NCBI GenBank assembly: GCA_014379815.1
Contig: JACMLA010000529.1
Coordinates: forward strand, 1 to 13,955
DNA from: Bryobacteraceae bacterium
GTDB lineage: Bacteria > Acidobacteriota > Terriglobia > Bryobacterales > Bryobacteraceae
Length of the DNA stretch: 13,955 bases
Direction: 5' to 3'
Shown here: positions 8,501 through 13,955 of the stretch, in pieces
How the letters are laid out: the number at the start of each line of letters is the position of its first letter
Position numbering within the stretch: position 1 is the stretch's first letter
The notes under the pieces: generated by a model
Told to the model about the DNA's origin: nothing
Seen by the model: only the letters and a program-made list of their open reading frames with translations
Databases searched by the model: none
Program-made: the position numbers and the translations under genes

Positions 8501-8708
8501 TAAAGAAGCGTTCGAATCGACCCGTAATATCGGTTTCAATCTGCTCGGGTGGCATACCCGAGAAGAACGTTGCCACTACCACCACTGGGATGCGAATTGG
8601 CGGAAACAGATCGACCGGCATGCGGAGAACCGCAGCCGTACCGACCAGTAACAACGCCAGGCACAGAACGACGATCAGGTACGGATTGCGAATGGAGAAC
8701 CGGGACAC
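5586..8708 (-). CDS. RND (HAE1-like) efflux pump inner-membrane subunit
   Basis: A 1040-residue AcrB-type transporter, full length for the family, which drives substrates from periplasm or membrane to the outer-membrane channel using the proton gradient. It starts at GTG 8708 (MSRFSIRNPYLIVVL), three bases after the adaptor stop. First helix about 9-28; periplasmic porter region from about 35 (VDLFPP, GMPPEQIE); TM2-TM6 about 335-485; second porter region about 550-870; TM8-TM12 about 872-1032. Relay residues aligned to AcrB: Asp398 = D407, Asn399 in place of D408, Ser942 in place of K940, Arg972 = R971, Thr979 = T978. The TM4 motif is RVIDNSVVVLENIFRH and TM10 is GIVVSNSILIVEF. It lacks the single-Asp DFG-like motifs of CzcA/CusA metal pumps, so organic substrates are more likely. 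Substrate unknown. Confidence 0.95.
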   Translation of the reverse strand: MSRFSIRNPYLIVVLCLALLLVGTAAVLRMPVDLFPPIRIPVVVVATFFSGMPPEQIETDITGRFERFFTLASGIEHIESRSLPGVSLIKIYFQPGVDADAAVSNISNLSMANLRRLPPGTLPPVVLKFDASSLPVCLITLKGEGLTETQLRDSAQYAVRNQVANVPGASVPQPFGGRYRQVMVYVDPMKLEAHQLSPMDVVRGINDNNVILPAGDTRIGPLDYSLYTNAMVEKVEHINKIPLKVIGGGLVTVGDIGNAKDAQQIQNNVVRVDGQPSVYLPVLKQGGDTNTISVVNGIRTAIAGLVDVPEQLAADVVFDQSAYVRNAIETLLHEGALGLVMTAVMILVFLGSFNATIAVCLSIPLSALATFLAISLGGGTLDTMILGGMALVFSRVIDNSVVVLENIFRHMELGESSVIAAEKGGAEVALPVLAATLTTAVVFFPVTMLYGVSKFLFSALALAVVLALAASYIVAMSVVPLFCARFIKIEHHEPEARLSWMDRFNKTFNAGFEKVLDLYSYLVARALRWPWAVCGVSLATFAASLLLLPTLGVAFFPRTDAGQFVINVKAPSGTRLENTADEIAKVESLLRKEVSPDDLGMIVSNIGTTPGFSSIYTSNSAQHTAFVQVSLKEGHSGGSYEYMARVRRRLSTDLPHLTTYFQSGGLVDAVLNLGLPAPIDVQISGSDLETSYEIGSQLAATIRQINGVSDVYIPQDLDYPAIKLNIDRTRAGQMGLTQREVVSNVITALTSNQMIAPSFWIDEKSGNDYMLTVQYPENQIRSLQDLRAIPLRSPKSTQPTRLDSITEVVRINAPTEVDHYQLRRVIDVFVGLETEDLGRVASKIDQIVASLTLPKGTRVTMRGMVQGMRESFRSFGIGLCLAVLLLYLILVAQFRSFVDPFIILLAVPMGLAGVAIALFFWNTTLNVQSLMGVVMMVGIVVSNSILIVEFTHRLISEGMPVQEAVAEACRVRLRPVLMTSLATLIGLLPMAMKLGTGSESYAPLAQAIIGGLSMSLLFTIFLVPAAFSLVYGRRQQEVRP

Positions 8709-8711
8709 CTG

Positions 8712-9941
8712 TTAGTGTCCCCCTGCCAGTTCGATCGCTGTTACCAGCCTGGATTGCACCTGTGCACCCGGTTTGAGCAGGCTGCGGTTGCCAATCGCTA
8801 CCAACTCGTGCTCATTAACACCGGACTTGATTTCCACCAGGTTAGGCGTTTCGATCCCCAGCGTGACTGCACGATGCTGCAGTCTGCCGTCCTTTCCGAT
8901 TACCAGGACCGATGGCTTTGCCCCTATGCCCGACACGGCTTGTACCGGAACCGCCAGTGCGTTTGGATTTCGGTCGAGAACCAGCGATGCGCTTCCGTAC
9001 ATTCCCGGCATTAGGGATCCGTCAGGATTTGGTATGTCCACTTCAGCTTCCATGGTTCTGGTTGCAGAATCCAGCCGACCGGTGAAGCGTGAGACCTTAC
9101 CCTGCACTACCCGTTGCAGCGAGTCGACCCGAACCTCGACTGGTCCTTTCAGACGGATGCGAGACACAGTGGATTCCGGAACGGGCAGGGTAAGCCGGAG
9201 ACGATCTACCTGGGAGATCCGGACTAACGGCATGGCCTGAGTCTGCGAGGCCGTCCCGGCCTGGATCATGGCGCCGGTATCTGCATAACGCCTGGTAACC
9301 ATTCCGCTAAAGGGAGCCGTGACACGCAGGTAAGACATCATTGTGGCCACCCGAGCTCTGCTTGCATCCGAGACCTGCACCTGCTGTTCGACCGCTGCGA
9401 CGTTGGCCTTTGCGGTAGCCAGCGCGGCTTCCGCCTCGCGATATCGGGCCGTAGCTGTATCTATCTCCTGCTGCGCGATCAGGTGAGGTCTAGCCTCTGA
9501 CACCCGCACCAAACGGTCGTATGTGATTTTGGCGATGGCGCTTGCGGATTGAGACTGCGCAACCTGACTTTGCGCCCGGACCACATCGAGTTCAGTGCGT
9601 CTATGCACTGCCGACGCCTGCTGGAGTTCCTGGGTGTACTCCGGCACCTCAATGATGCCGAGTAACTGCCCCGAGTTTACGCGATCTCCTACGTCGACGG
9701 TAATCTTCTTGAGGTAGCCCGCGACTTTGGAATGCACTTCAACTTCCTGATAGGGCCGAAACTCAGCGGTTAGTTCAACAACTCTTGACAGTCCGGTTCG
9801 CTCTGCCCGGACAGCGGTGACTCTCTGAGTGGCTTCGGTGGCTGCTTTAGCGCTGTGCGGCGCGGGGCTGGAGCAGGCCGAGAGCAGAAGCCCTGCTACG
9901 GTAATCGCGGATGGCGGTATACGATGCGCTGGCAAGGGCAT
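8712..9941 (-). CDS. RND efflux periplasmic adaptor (membrane fusion) lipoprotein
   Basis: Adaptor subunit (409 aa) that bridges the RND pump and the TolC-like channel. Its N-terminus is a lipoprotein signal with lipobox LSAC (Cys23), so it should be lipid-anchored in the inner membrane. Domains in order: first half of the barrel-sandwich (lipoyl-like) domain with EVEVHSKVAGYLKKITVDVG and the turn DVGDRVNSGQLL at about 65-95; an alpha-helical hairpin of Ala/Gln/Glu-rich heptads at about 105-195; second lipoyl half with YLRVTAPFSGMVTRRYADTG; beta-barrel; and membrane-proximal domain with NALAVPVQAV. The family is HlyD/AcrA-like. The start is ATG at 9941 with only a weak purine stretch (AAAAAGAAAA) before it. 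It is the first gene of the efflux operon, with the pump starting four bases after its stop. Confidence 0.94.
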   Translation of the reverse strand: MPLPAHRIPPSAITVAGLLLSACSSPAPHSAKAATEATQRVTAVRAERTGLSRVVELTAEFRPYQEVEVHSKVAGYLKKITVDVGDRVNSGQLLGIIEVPEYTQELQQASAVHRRTELDVVRAQSQVAQSQSASAIAKITYDRLVRVSEARPHLIAQQEIDTATARYREAEAALATAKANVAAVEQQVQVSDASRARVATMMSYLRVTAPFSGMVTRRYADTGAMIQAGTASQTQAMPLVRISQVDRLRLTLPVPESTVSRIRLKGPVEVRVDSLQRVVQGKVSRFTGRLDSATRTMEAEVDIPNPDGSLMPGMYGSASLVLDRNPNALAVPVQAVSGIGAKPSVLVIGKDGRLQHRAVTLGIETPNLVEIKSGVNEHELVAIGNRSLLKPGAQVQSRLVTAIELAGGH

Positions 9942-10076
9942 GTTTTCTTTTTACGTTCTCTGTCGGGTCTGGGATATCCCCGGGACGGGGTAGATATGGC
10001 AGATTCGCCCAGTAGACAGCTGGAGTCCGGTTGTCGATGCAGCGGCGTCAGAGGTAAGCTACCGCTAGCGGAACAC
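9942..10076. promoter_or_regulatory. Divergent control region between efflux operon and two-component genes
   Basis: These 135 bases separate the adaptor gene (leftward) from the preferred kinase start (rightward) and must hold both promoters. A near-palindrome at 10060-10073, TACCGCTAGCGGAA, has a perfect 10-bp core and 6 of 7 matched pairs. A weak rightward promoter candidate is TTGTCG (10031-10036) with TAAGCT (10055-10060) at 18 bases. A second symmetric element is CCCC-GGGAC-GGGG at 9978-9990 flanked by ATAT on each side. No convincing leftward promoter was found by eye. If the kinase starts at one of the upstream ATGs (9924 or 9996), the region is shorter. Confidence 0.45.
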
Positions 10077-11411
10077 GTGCAAAGTAATCTCACAGACAAG
10101 ACGTGGATTGTGTTTCTGATGGGACTAGGATCGTTGCTGGCCCTGTTGTTCGTTCCGGGGACTGCTGCGCTGCGGCGAACCGAACAGGTTTATCGTGAGG
10201 TTCGGGCAATTCAACAATCGCGCGAATCGGCAGAGCGGCGAATTGCGGAGATCCAGCGGCACCTTTACGTGGTGAGCCTTCGCGTCAGAGAGTTTCTGCT
10301 CGACACGTCTCCCGATGCCTCCGACCGGTATCGGTCCACGGTTGTCGAAAGCCGTTCGAGAATCGAAGGGCAGATTGAAGGACTTGGGGGACAGAAGCTG
10401 GGACCGGACGCTGCGGACGCGCTGCGAAGTCTCGAGGCGCAACTAGCCGAATACTGGCCGGCAGTCGAGTCGGTGTTTGCGTGGACGCCTCAGGATCGAG
10501 CGGCGAGAGCTACGTATTTCCTTCGGCAACAACAGCGCCCCCGGCGCGAGAACATTATCGCCATCGCAAGCGAGCTAACGCGACTCACGGACGCTTCTTA
10601 TCAGGACCAGTTTAAACAGGTGGATCAAAGCCAATTGTCGTTCCGCCGGGATATTGAGCGAACCAGTGCCGCGGCGATGTTGATTGGTCTAGTGATCGCG
10701 GGGGGAACCGCTCTTCGGATTGCGACTCTTGAAAATCGCTCCCGTACCCAGAGTATGGAGACTGAGCAGGCCGAAGAGCGCCTTCGTCATCTGTCCACAC
10801 AGCTTATGAGAGCTCAGGAGGAAGAACGACGGTCGATATCGCGCGAACTGCATGACGAAGTCGGGCAAATGCTTACGGGCCTTCGAATTGAACTTGGCGC
10901 GCTGGAACGTCTGCGGACGAGCGAGACCTTCGATCAGCACCTGAACGAAACGAAGTCTCTGGCTGAGCAGACCCTTAGAGCGGTACGAAATCTGGCGGTT
11001 GGGCTGCGGCCTTCGGTGCTAGACCTCGGCCTCGCACCAGCGCTTCAGTCGCAGGCGCGGGATTTCTCCAGGCGGTCTGGTGTTCGAGCCCACTTTAGTG
11101 TGGAAGGCGACGTGGAGAATGTCCCGGATGAGTACCGGACGTGCATCTACCGGCTGGTTCAGGAATCGTTAACTAACTGCATGCGGCACGCCTCCGCCCA
11201 GAGCGTGGACATTCGGTTGCGGGAGAGGGGGGGCGTGCTTAATCTTGAGATACGGGATGATGGCCAGGGCTTTGATTTGGCGGCTGAACGGAATGGCACT
11301 GGTCTGCTTGGCATGCAGGAGAGGGTGCGCGAACTTGGCGGCAGACTGGAGATCGTGACCCAGGCTGGGCAGGGTACTGCTCTGCGGGTTACTCTGGCGA
11401 TGTCCTCATGA
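10077..11411 (+). CDS. Sensor histidine kinase, HisKA_3 (NarX/DegS-like)
   Basis: A 444-residue membrane sensor kinase. The chosen start is GTG at 10077 (MQSNLTDKTWIVF), placing the first membrane helix at residues 10-27; upstream ATGs at 9924 and 9996 add a non-conserved stretch and are less likely. A sensor region of about 165 residues, rich in Arg/Glu helices (CHASE3/four-helix-bundle-like), is followed by a second membrane helix at about 198-217. A signalling helix leads to the HisKA_3 dimer/phosphoacceptor motif EEERRSISRELHDEVGQ, with His259 as the phosphorylated residue, and GLRPSVLDLGLAPAL. The ATPase domain has Asn367 in the N-box (VQESLTNCMRHA), DDGQGFD at 394-400 and GTGLLGMQERVRELGG at 407-422. 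It would phosphorylate the adjacent response regulator, whose start overlaps its stop (ATGA). The signal sensed is unknown; the sensor domain has no recognisable ligand motif. Confidence 0.92.
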   Translation: MQSNLTDKTWIVFLMGLGSLLALLFVPGTAALRRTEQVYREVRAIQQSRESAERRIAEIQRHLYVVSLRVREFLLDTSPDASDRYRSTVVESRSRIEGQIEGLGGQKLGPDAADALRSLEAQLAEYWPAVESVFAWTPQDRAARATYFLRQQQRPRRENIIAIASELTRLTDASYQDQFKQVDQSQLSFRRDIERTSAAAMLIGLVIAGGTALRIATLENRSRTQSMETEQAEERLRHLSTQLMRAQEEERRSISRELHDEVGQMLTGLRIELGALERLRTSETFDQHLNETKSLAEQTLRAVRNLAVGLRPSVLDLGLAPALQSQARDFSRRSGVRAHFSVEGDVENVPDEYRTCIYRLVQESLTNCMRHASAQSVDIRLRERGGVLNLEIRDDGQGFDLAAERNGTGLLGMQERVRELGGRLEIVTQAGQGTALRVTLAMSS

Positions 11412-12052
11412 TTCGCGTACTTGTTGCCGACGATCACGGGGTCGTCCGCAAGGGTGTCCGATTCCTGCTGGCTCAGGAAAATGACATTGAGATCGTTGGC
11501 GAAGCTGAAAATGGGCGGGATGCGGTTCGTATGTACGCTGAGTTCCGACCCGACGTAATTTTGATTGACATCGCAATGCCGATGCTGAATGGCATTGACG
11601 CGGCCGCTCAAATAACCCGTGCGAGCACGAACACCGGCGTCATCCTCCTCAGCATGTATTCCGACGAGGAATACCTGCTGCGGGGACTTGCGGCGGGGGC
11701 GAGGGGCTACTTGCTAAAAGACTCCGCTGAACCGGACATGGTCAGGGCGGTTCGTTCGGTTGCTCAGGGACGGACTTTTTTCAGTCCTGCCATCGCCCAC
11801 ATGTTGCTGGAGGACTACGTTCGCCGTCTGCAACAGGAGGGACTTCAGGACTCCTACGATCTTTTAACCGAACGCGAGCGCGAGGTACTTCAACTGCTGG
11901 CCGAGGGCAACAGCAATAAATTAGTCGCAACGATACTGAACATCAGCACCTATACAGTCGAGACGCACCGTACGAATATGATGCAAAAGCTCAACCTCCA
12001 TAACACGGCTGAAATCGTGATCTATGCAATGCGCAAGAAGATAATCTCATGA
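11408..12052 (+). CDS. NarL/FixJ-family response regulator
   Basis: A 214-residue two-domain DNA-binding regulator. The receiver domain (1-120) has the acidic pair Asp8/Asp9, phosphoacceptor Asp54 (VILIDIAMP), switch Ser82 and Lys104 (LLKD), all at expected places. The LuxR-type helix-turn-helix begins LTEREREVLQLLAEGNSNK and continues with TVETHRTNMMQKLNLHNTAE, the classic recognition helix. Its start overlaps the kinase stop by four bases (ATGA), and there is no strong ribosome site of its own, so translation is coupled to the kinase. Such regulators dimerise on phosphorylation and bind short inverted repeats. The divergent efflux operon and its own promoter are natural targets, but this is inferred from position. 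The linker between domains is intact and no key residue is missing. Confidence 0.95.
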   Translation: MIRVLVADDHGVVRKGVRFLLAQENDIEIVGEAENGRDAVRMYAEFRPDVILIDIAMPMLNGIDAAAQITRASTNTGVILLSMYSDEEYLLRGLAAGARGYLLKDSAEPDMVRAVRSVAQGRTFFSPAIAHMLLEDYVRRLQQEGLQDSYDLLTEREREVLQLLAEGNSNKLVATILNISTYTVETHRTNMMQKLNLHNTAEIVIYAMRKKIIS

Positions 12053-12129
12053 CCGAAGGTCGTTGTCCTGCAGCACTGGTGCTCGTCGGGCGCTCGGATT
12101 CTGCTTACTACCATGGATGCTCGGTTCGG

Positions 12130-12135
12130 TAGAAT
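12130..12135 (+). promoter_or_regulatory. Candidate -10 of the tRNA-Arg promoter
   Basis: TAGAAT matches TATAAT in 5 of 6 positions and ends 14 bases before the mature tRNA 5' end, so transcription would start about seven bases upstream of the tRNA. The -35 is poor: TTACTA at 12105-12110 lies 19 bases away. The 97-base gap after the response regulator also holds AGCAC-TG-GTGCT (12072-12083), too tight a loop to be a good terminator. Confidence 0.5.
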
Positions 12136-12149
12136 GGGAACTCGATATT

Positions 12150-12226
12150 GGGGACGTAGCTCAGCTGGATAGAGCGGCCGCCTCCTAAGCGGCAGGCCGG
12201 CAGTTCGAATCTGCCCGTTCCCACCA
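12150..12226 (+). tRNA. tRNA-Arg, anticodon CCT (CCU)
   Basis: A complete 77-base cloverleaf. Acceptor GGGGACG (12150-12156) pairs with CGTTCCC (12216-12222) with one G-U. D-stem GCTC/GAGC is at 12159-12162/12172-12175. Anticodon stem GCCGC/GCGGC encloses the loop CTCCTAA, with anticodon CCT at 12184-12186. T-stem GGCAG/CTGCC surrounds TTCGAAT (12204-12210). Discriminator A at 12223 is followed by an encoded CCA. It reads the AGG arginine codon. It stands alone, 97 bases after the response regulator and followed by a terminator. Confidence 0.97.
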
Positions 12227-12241
12227 GAGAACTGAAAAAGC

Positions 12242-12275
12242 AAAAGGCGTCCCCCAACTTGCGGGACGCCTTTTT
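12242..12275. terminator. Strong bidirectional intrinsic terminator
   Basis: AAAAGGCGTCCC (12242-12253) and GGGACGCCTTTT (12263-12274) form a perfect 12-bp stem with a 9-base loop. Rightward the T-run continues (TTTTT then GCTTTTGG), stopping the tRNA transcript. Leftward the complement of GAAAAAGC (12234-12241) supplies T-rich sequence, stopping the TonB-receptor transcript whose stop codon is at 12299. It serves both convergent units. Confidence 0.93.
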
Positions 12276-12298
12276 GCTTTTGGTTTTGTGAGCGGAAG

Positions 12299-13955
12299 TT
12301 AGAACATGAACTTGACGCCGAACCGGCCAGAGAAACCTGCATTGAACAGATCATCGAGACCGAAGCGGGGGTCGTAGGCTCCGCGGGTTCCCATCTGGTC
12401 GGGTGTCCGTGCCAGCAAGGCATTGTAATCGTAGCCCTGAGTCAGATCCACACCGCTGAGGTTGATTGCCGAACCGCCCTGAGCGGCGCCAGCACCACGA
12501 TTTACGTCTGTGAACCGCTTTCGTGCCGTCTTCTGATTGAAGACGTTCTCGGCGTTGAACTCGAAGCGTACCGACATACCTTCCTTTAAGCGGACGGTAT
12601 GGCCGACGAGCAGGTTGGTGTAGTTCAGCACCGGAGTACGGCCGAGATCGCCGCGCCCATTCACGAACACCGGAATCTGATTTACGGTGTTGACCTGAGT
12701 CGTTAAGGGAGTGCCGCTGCCAAGGAAGAAGAACATGCCAAGGTCGGTGATCTGAGACCCCGTCCATTTGACATCCTTGGATCCGTACAGCTTGAAGACA
12801 TGAGGGCGATCGGTTGCGAGGCGACCCTTGAAGTCCAGGTTTCCTTGCGCATCGAACAATACCTCATCCAGATCCCATGCGCGGTTAGCATTGCCACCCT
12901 GACGGGCGGCAGCCTGAGTCCCTTGTGCACCGGCAGACGTGAGACCAGTGGAGGGACTGGTCAGTTCATCTGAACTGGAGAGACCGGCATAGTTGCCGTA
13001 CAGGCGGCTGAGAGTGTAGTTGGCGCTATAGAAGAATCCGCTGGAGAAGCGCTTGGTGAGCGAGAGCTCCATAGCATCGTAGACGCGCTGCGGCTTAGGC
13101 ATGGGGAATGGGCGGGTCAGACCGGTAGTTGGTTGAATCAGGGAGGTGCCTTCGCCGGGGTTGCCGTACACGTAGACTTCATTGCCCGAAGCATCGAGGG
13201 TTCCAAGATCCTCGATCGTACGAACGAGGTTGTTGTGGACGTAGCTGCCACGGAAAACCATGTTGTTGGCGAGCTGATACTCGACGCCAACAGTAGTGAG
13301 TTCCGTGCTCATAGGCTTGATGCCTCTGGCCACGGAGTCGAATGCTGGAACGCGACGGTCGCGTGGGCGGTTCGGATCGCCACTCCACAGGTCACGCCCG
13401 CTTCGGCTGTTGCCGTTGAGGGAGAAGACGTCGGTGGTTTCCAGAGGACGGTAGTAGATGTTCCAAATCTGGCCCCCGAACGTACCTCGGGAGAGTTCAT
13501 ATTTGACCCAGTCGTAGAACCGACCCCAGCTGCCGTAGACCTTCAGGCGGCCGGTACCGAGAACGTCGTAGCTGGCTCCGAGGCGCGGCGCGACTTTGTC
13601 GGTATAGCCAAACTCGAACGCATTGTCGCGGATGTCGCGCCGGAACGACGGGACCTTCTCCTGCTCAAACCGAACTCCCAGACTCAGCGTGAGGCGAGGC
13701 AGAACGCGGTATTGATCCTGAATGTACAAACTGTCGATCGCGCCCCCAGTCGTGCCACGGGTGCCTGTGTCGTTGATCGCGTAGTAACCATACGTTCCGC
13801 GCTGATTCGCGCCAATCGGAGCGGTTAGGCCGGTGTTCCAGTAAACCTGAACGTAGCCGCCACCCTGGTAGCTTTCGTCGATTTTGTTAACCGTCTTCTG
13901 CCGTCCCCAGCCGACCTTGATGTTGTGCTGACCAAGGAATTTCACGAAAGTGCTG
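12299..13955 (-). CDS. Oar-like TonB-dependent receptor, partial (N-terminus beyond right edge)
   Basis: The last 551 residues of an outer-membrane beta-barrel, read leftward to TAA at 12299-12301. Alternating strands and long loops run throughout: SLYIQDQYRVLPRLTLSLGV, then the barrel signature GVRFEQEK, LRLGASYD-like turns, VGVEYQLANNMVFRGSYVHN and a terminal GRFGVKFMF, ending in phenylalanine as required for barrel insertion. The loop motif SRLYGNYAGLSSSDE (about 12975-13020) is, from memory, typical of the large Oar/Cna-B-type TonB receptors numerous in Acidobacteria; this was not searched. The plug and any N-terminal carboxypeptidase-regulatory-like domain lie outside the window. The reading frame stays open to the edge, so an internal GTG at 13945 is not the start. 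The substrate is unknown; such proteins are often tied to polymer or metal-chelate uptake. It is convergent with the tRNA. Confidence 0.9.
   Translation of the reverse strand, partial: STFVKFLGQHNIKVGWGRQKTVNKIDESYQGGGYVQVYWNTGLTAPIGANQRGTYGYYAINDTGTRGTTGGAIDSLYIQDQYRVLPRLTLSLGVRFEQEKVPSFRRDIRDNAFEFGYTDKVAPRLGASYDVLGTGRLKVYGSWGRFYDWVKYELSRGTFGGQIWNIYYRPLETTDVFSLNGNSRSGRDLWSGDPNRPRDRRVPAFDSVARGIKPMSTELTTVGVEYQLANNMVFRGSYVHNNLVRTIEDLGTLDASGNEVYVYGNPGEGTSLIQPTTGLTRPFPMPKPQRVYDAMELSLTKRFSSGFFYSANYTLSRLYGNYAGLSSSDELTSPSTGLTSAGAQGTQAAARQGGNANRAWDLDEVLFDAQGNLDFKGRLATDRPHVFKLYGSKDVKWTGSQITDLGMFFFLGSGTPLTTQVNTVNQIPVFVNGRGDLGRTPVLNYTNLLVGHTVRLKEGMSVRFEFNAENVFNQKTARKRFTDVNRGAGAAQGGSAINLSGVDLTQGYDYNALLARTPDQMGTRGAYDPRFGLDDLFNAGFSGRFGVKFMF

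Noticed and set aside
7710..8651. 313-codon plus-strand frame
   Set aside because: Antisense shadow of the RND gene; no domain features and no ribosome site.
9855..10076. Extended kinase N-terminus (518-aa version)
   Set aside because: The extra part overlaps the adaptor gene on the other strand, contains no family feature, and the membrane helix follows naturally from GTG 10077; starts at 9924 or 9996 cannot be fully excluded.
12072..12083. AGCAC-TG-GTGCT hairpin after the response regulator
   Set aside because: The loop would be only two bases and there is no T-run, so a terminator is not supported.
12150..12226. tRNA-Arg(CCU) as attachment site of an integrated element
   Set aside because: No integrase, no repeated tRNA 3' end and no phage-like genes nearby; the tRNA is intact and followed by its own terminator.
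12962..12977. Perfect inverted repeat CAGTTCA-TC-TGAACTG
   Set aside because: Inside the TonB-receptor coding sequence, over the conserved SSSDE loop; coding constraint or chance explains it.
13133..13828. 231-codon plus-strand frame
   Set aside because: Antisense to the TonB receptor, whose barrel motifs are clear.

Overview
The window looks like chromosomal DNA of a Gram-negative bacterium, most likely an acidobacterium of the Solibacter/Bryobacter type. Three things suggest this. There is an Oar-like TonB-dependent receptor of the style expanded in Acidobacteria. A PadR regulator is coupled to a small membrane protein carrying the LLPxE..GDLxEE-type motif that heads many acidobacterial permeases. 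The base composition is moderately GC-rich. This placement is inference from gene style; no rRNA or other phylogenetic marker is present.

Layout, left to right. (1) 1-317, minus: a GNAT acetyltransferase cut by the window edge. (2) 379-2912, plus: cydA-cydB, encoding a two-subunit cytochrome bd-type quinol oxidase with a short Q-loop. (3) 2961-4278, plus: three overlapping genes, namely a PadR regulator on an apparently leaderless promoter, a small multi-pass membrane protein starting with TTG, and a membrane-anchored SRPBCC protein. (4) 4318-9941, minus: a complete tripartite RND efflux operon in the order adaptor lipoprotein, inner-membrane pump, TolC-like channel, read from right to left. 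(5) 10077-12052, plus: a NarX/NarL-style histidine kinase and response regulator, divergent from the efflux operon across about 135 bp that contain a near-perfect 14-bp palindrome. (6) 12150-12226, plus: tRNA-Arg(CCU), followed by a strong bidirectional terminator. (7) 12299-13955, minus: the C-terminal part of an Oar-like TonB-dependent receptor, cut by the right edge.

How the genes may work together. The two-component system sits head-to-head with the efflux operon, and a plausible operator lies between them, so local control of the pump is a reasonable hypothesis. The bd oxidase would provide quinol oxidation at low oxygen or under inhibitor stress; its link to the PadR trio is only adjacency. 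Genes are tightly packed, with many start/stop overlaps (cydA/cydB, padR/TTG gene, TTG gene/SRPBCC, RND/TolC, kinase/regulator). GTG or TTG starts are common (cydB, the small membrane protein, RND, TolC, probably the kinase). No gene-free stretch exceeds 300 bases. I saw no insertion sequence, CRISPR array or integrase. Nothing here is clearly a new system. The least conventional parts are the PadR/TTG/SRPBCC trio, the altered proton-relay residues of the RND pump, and the palindrome before the kinase.
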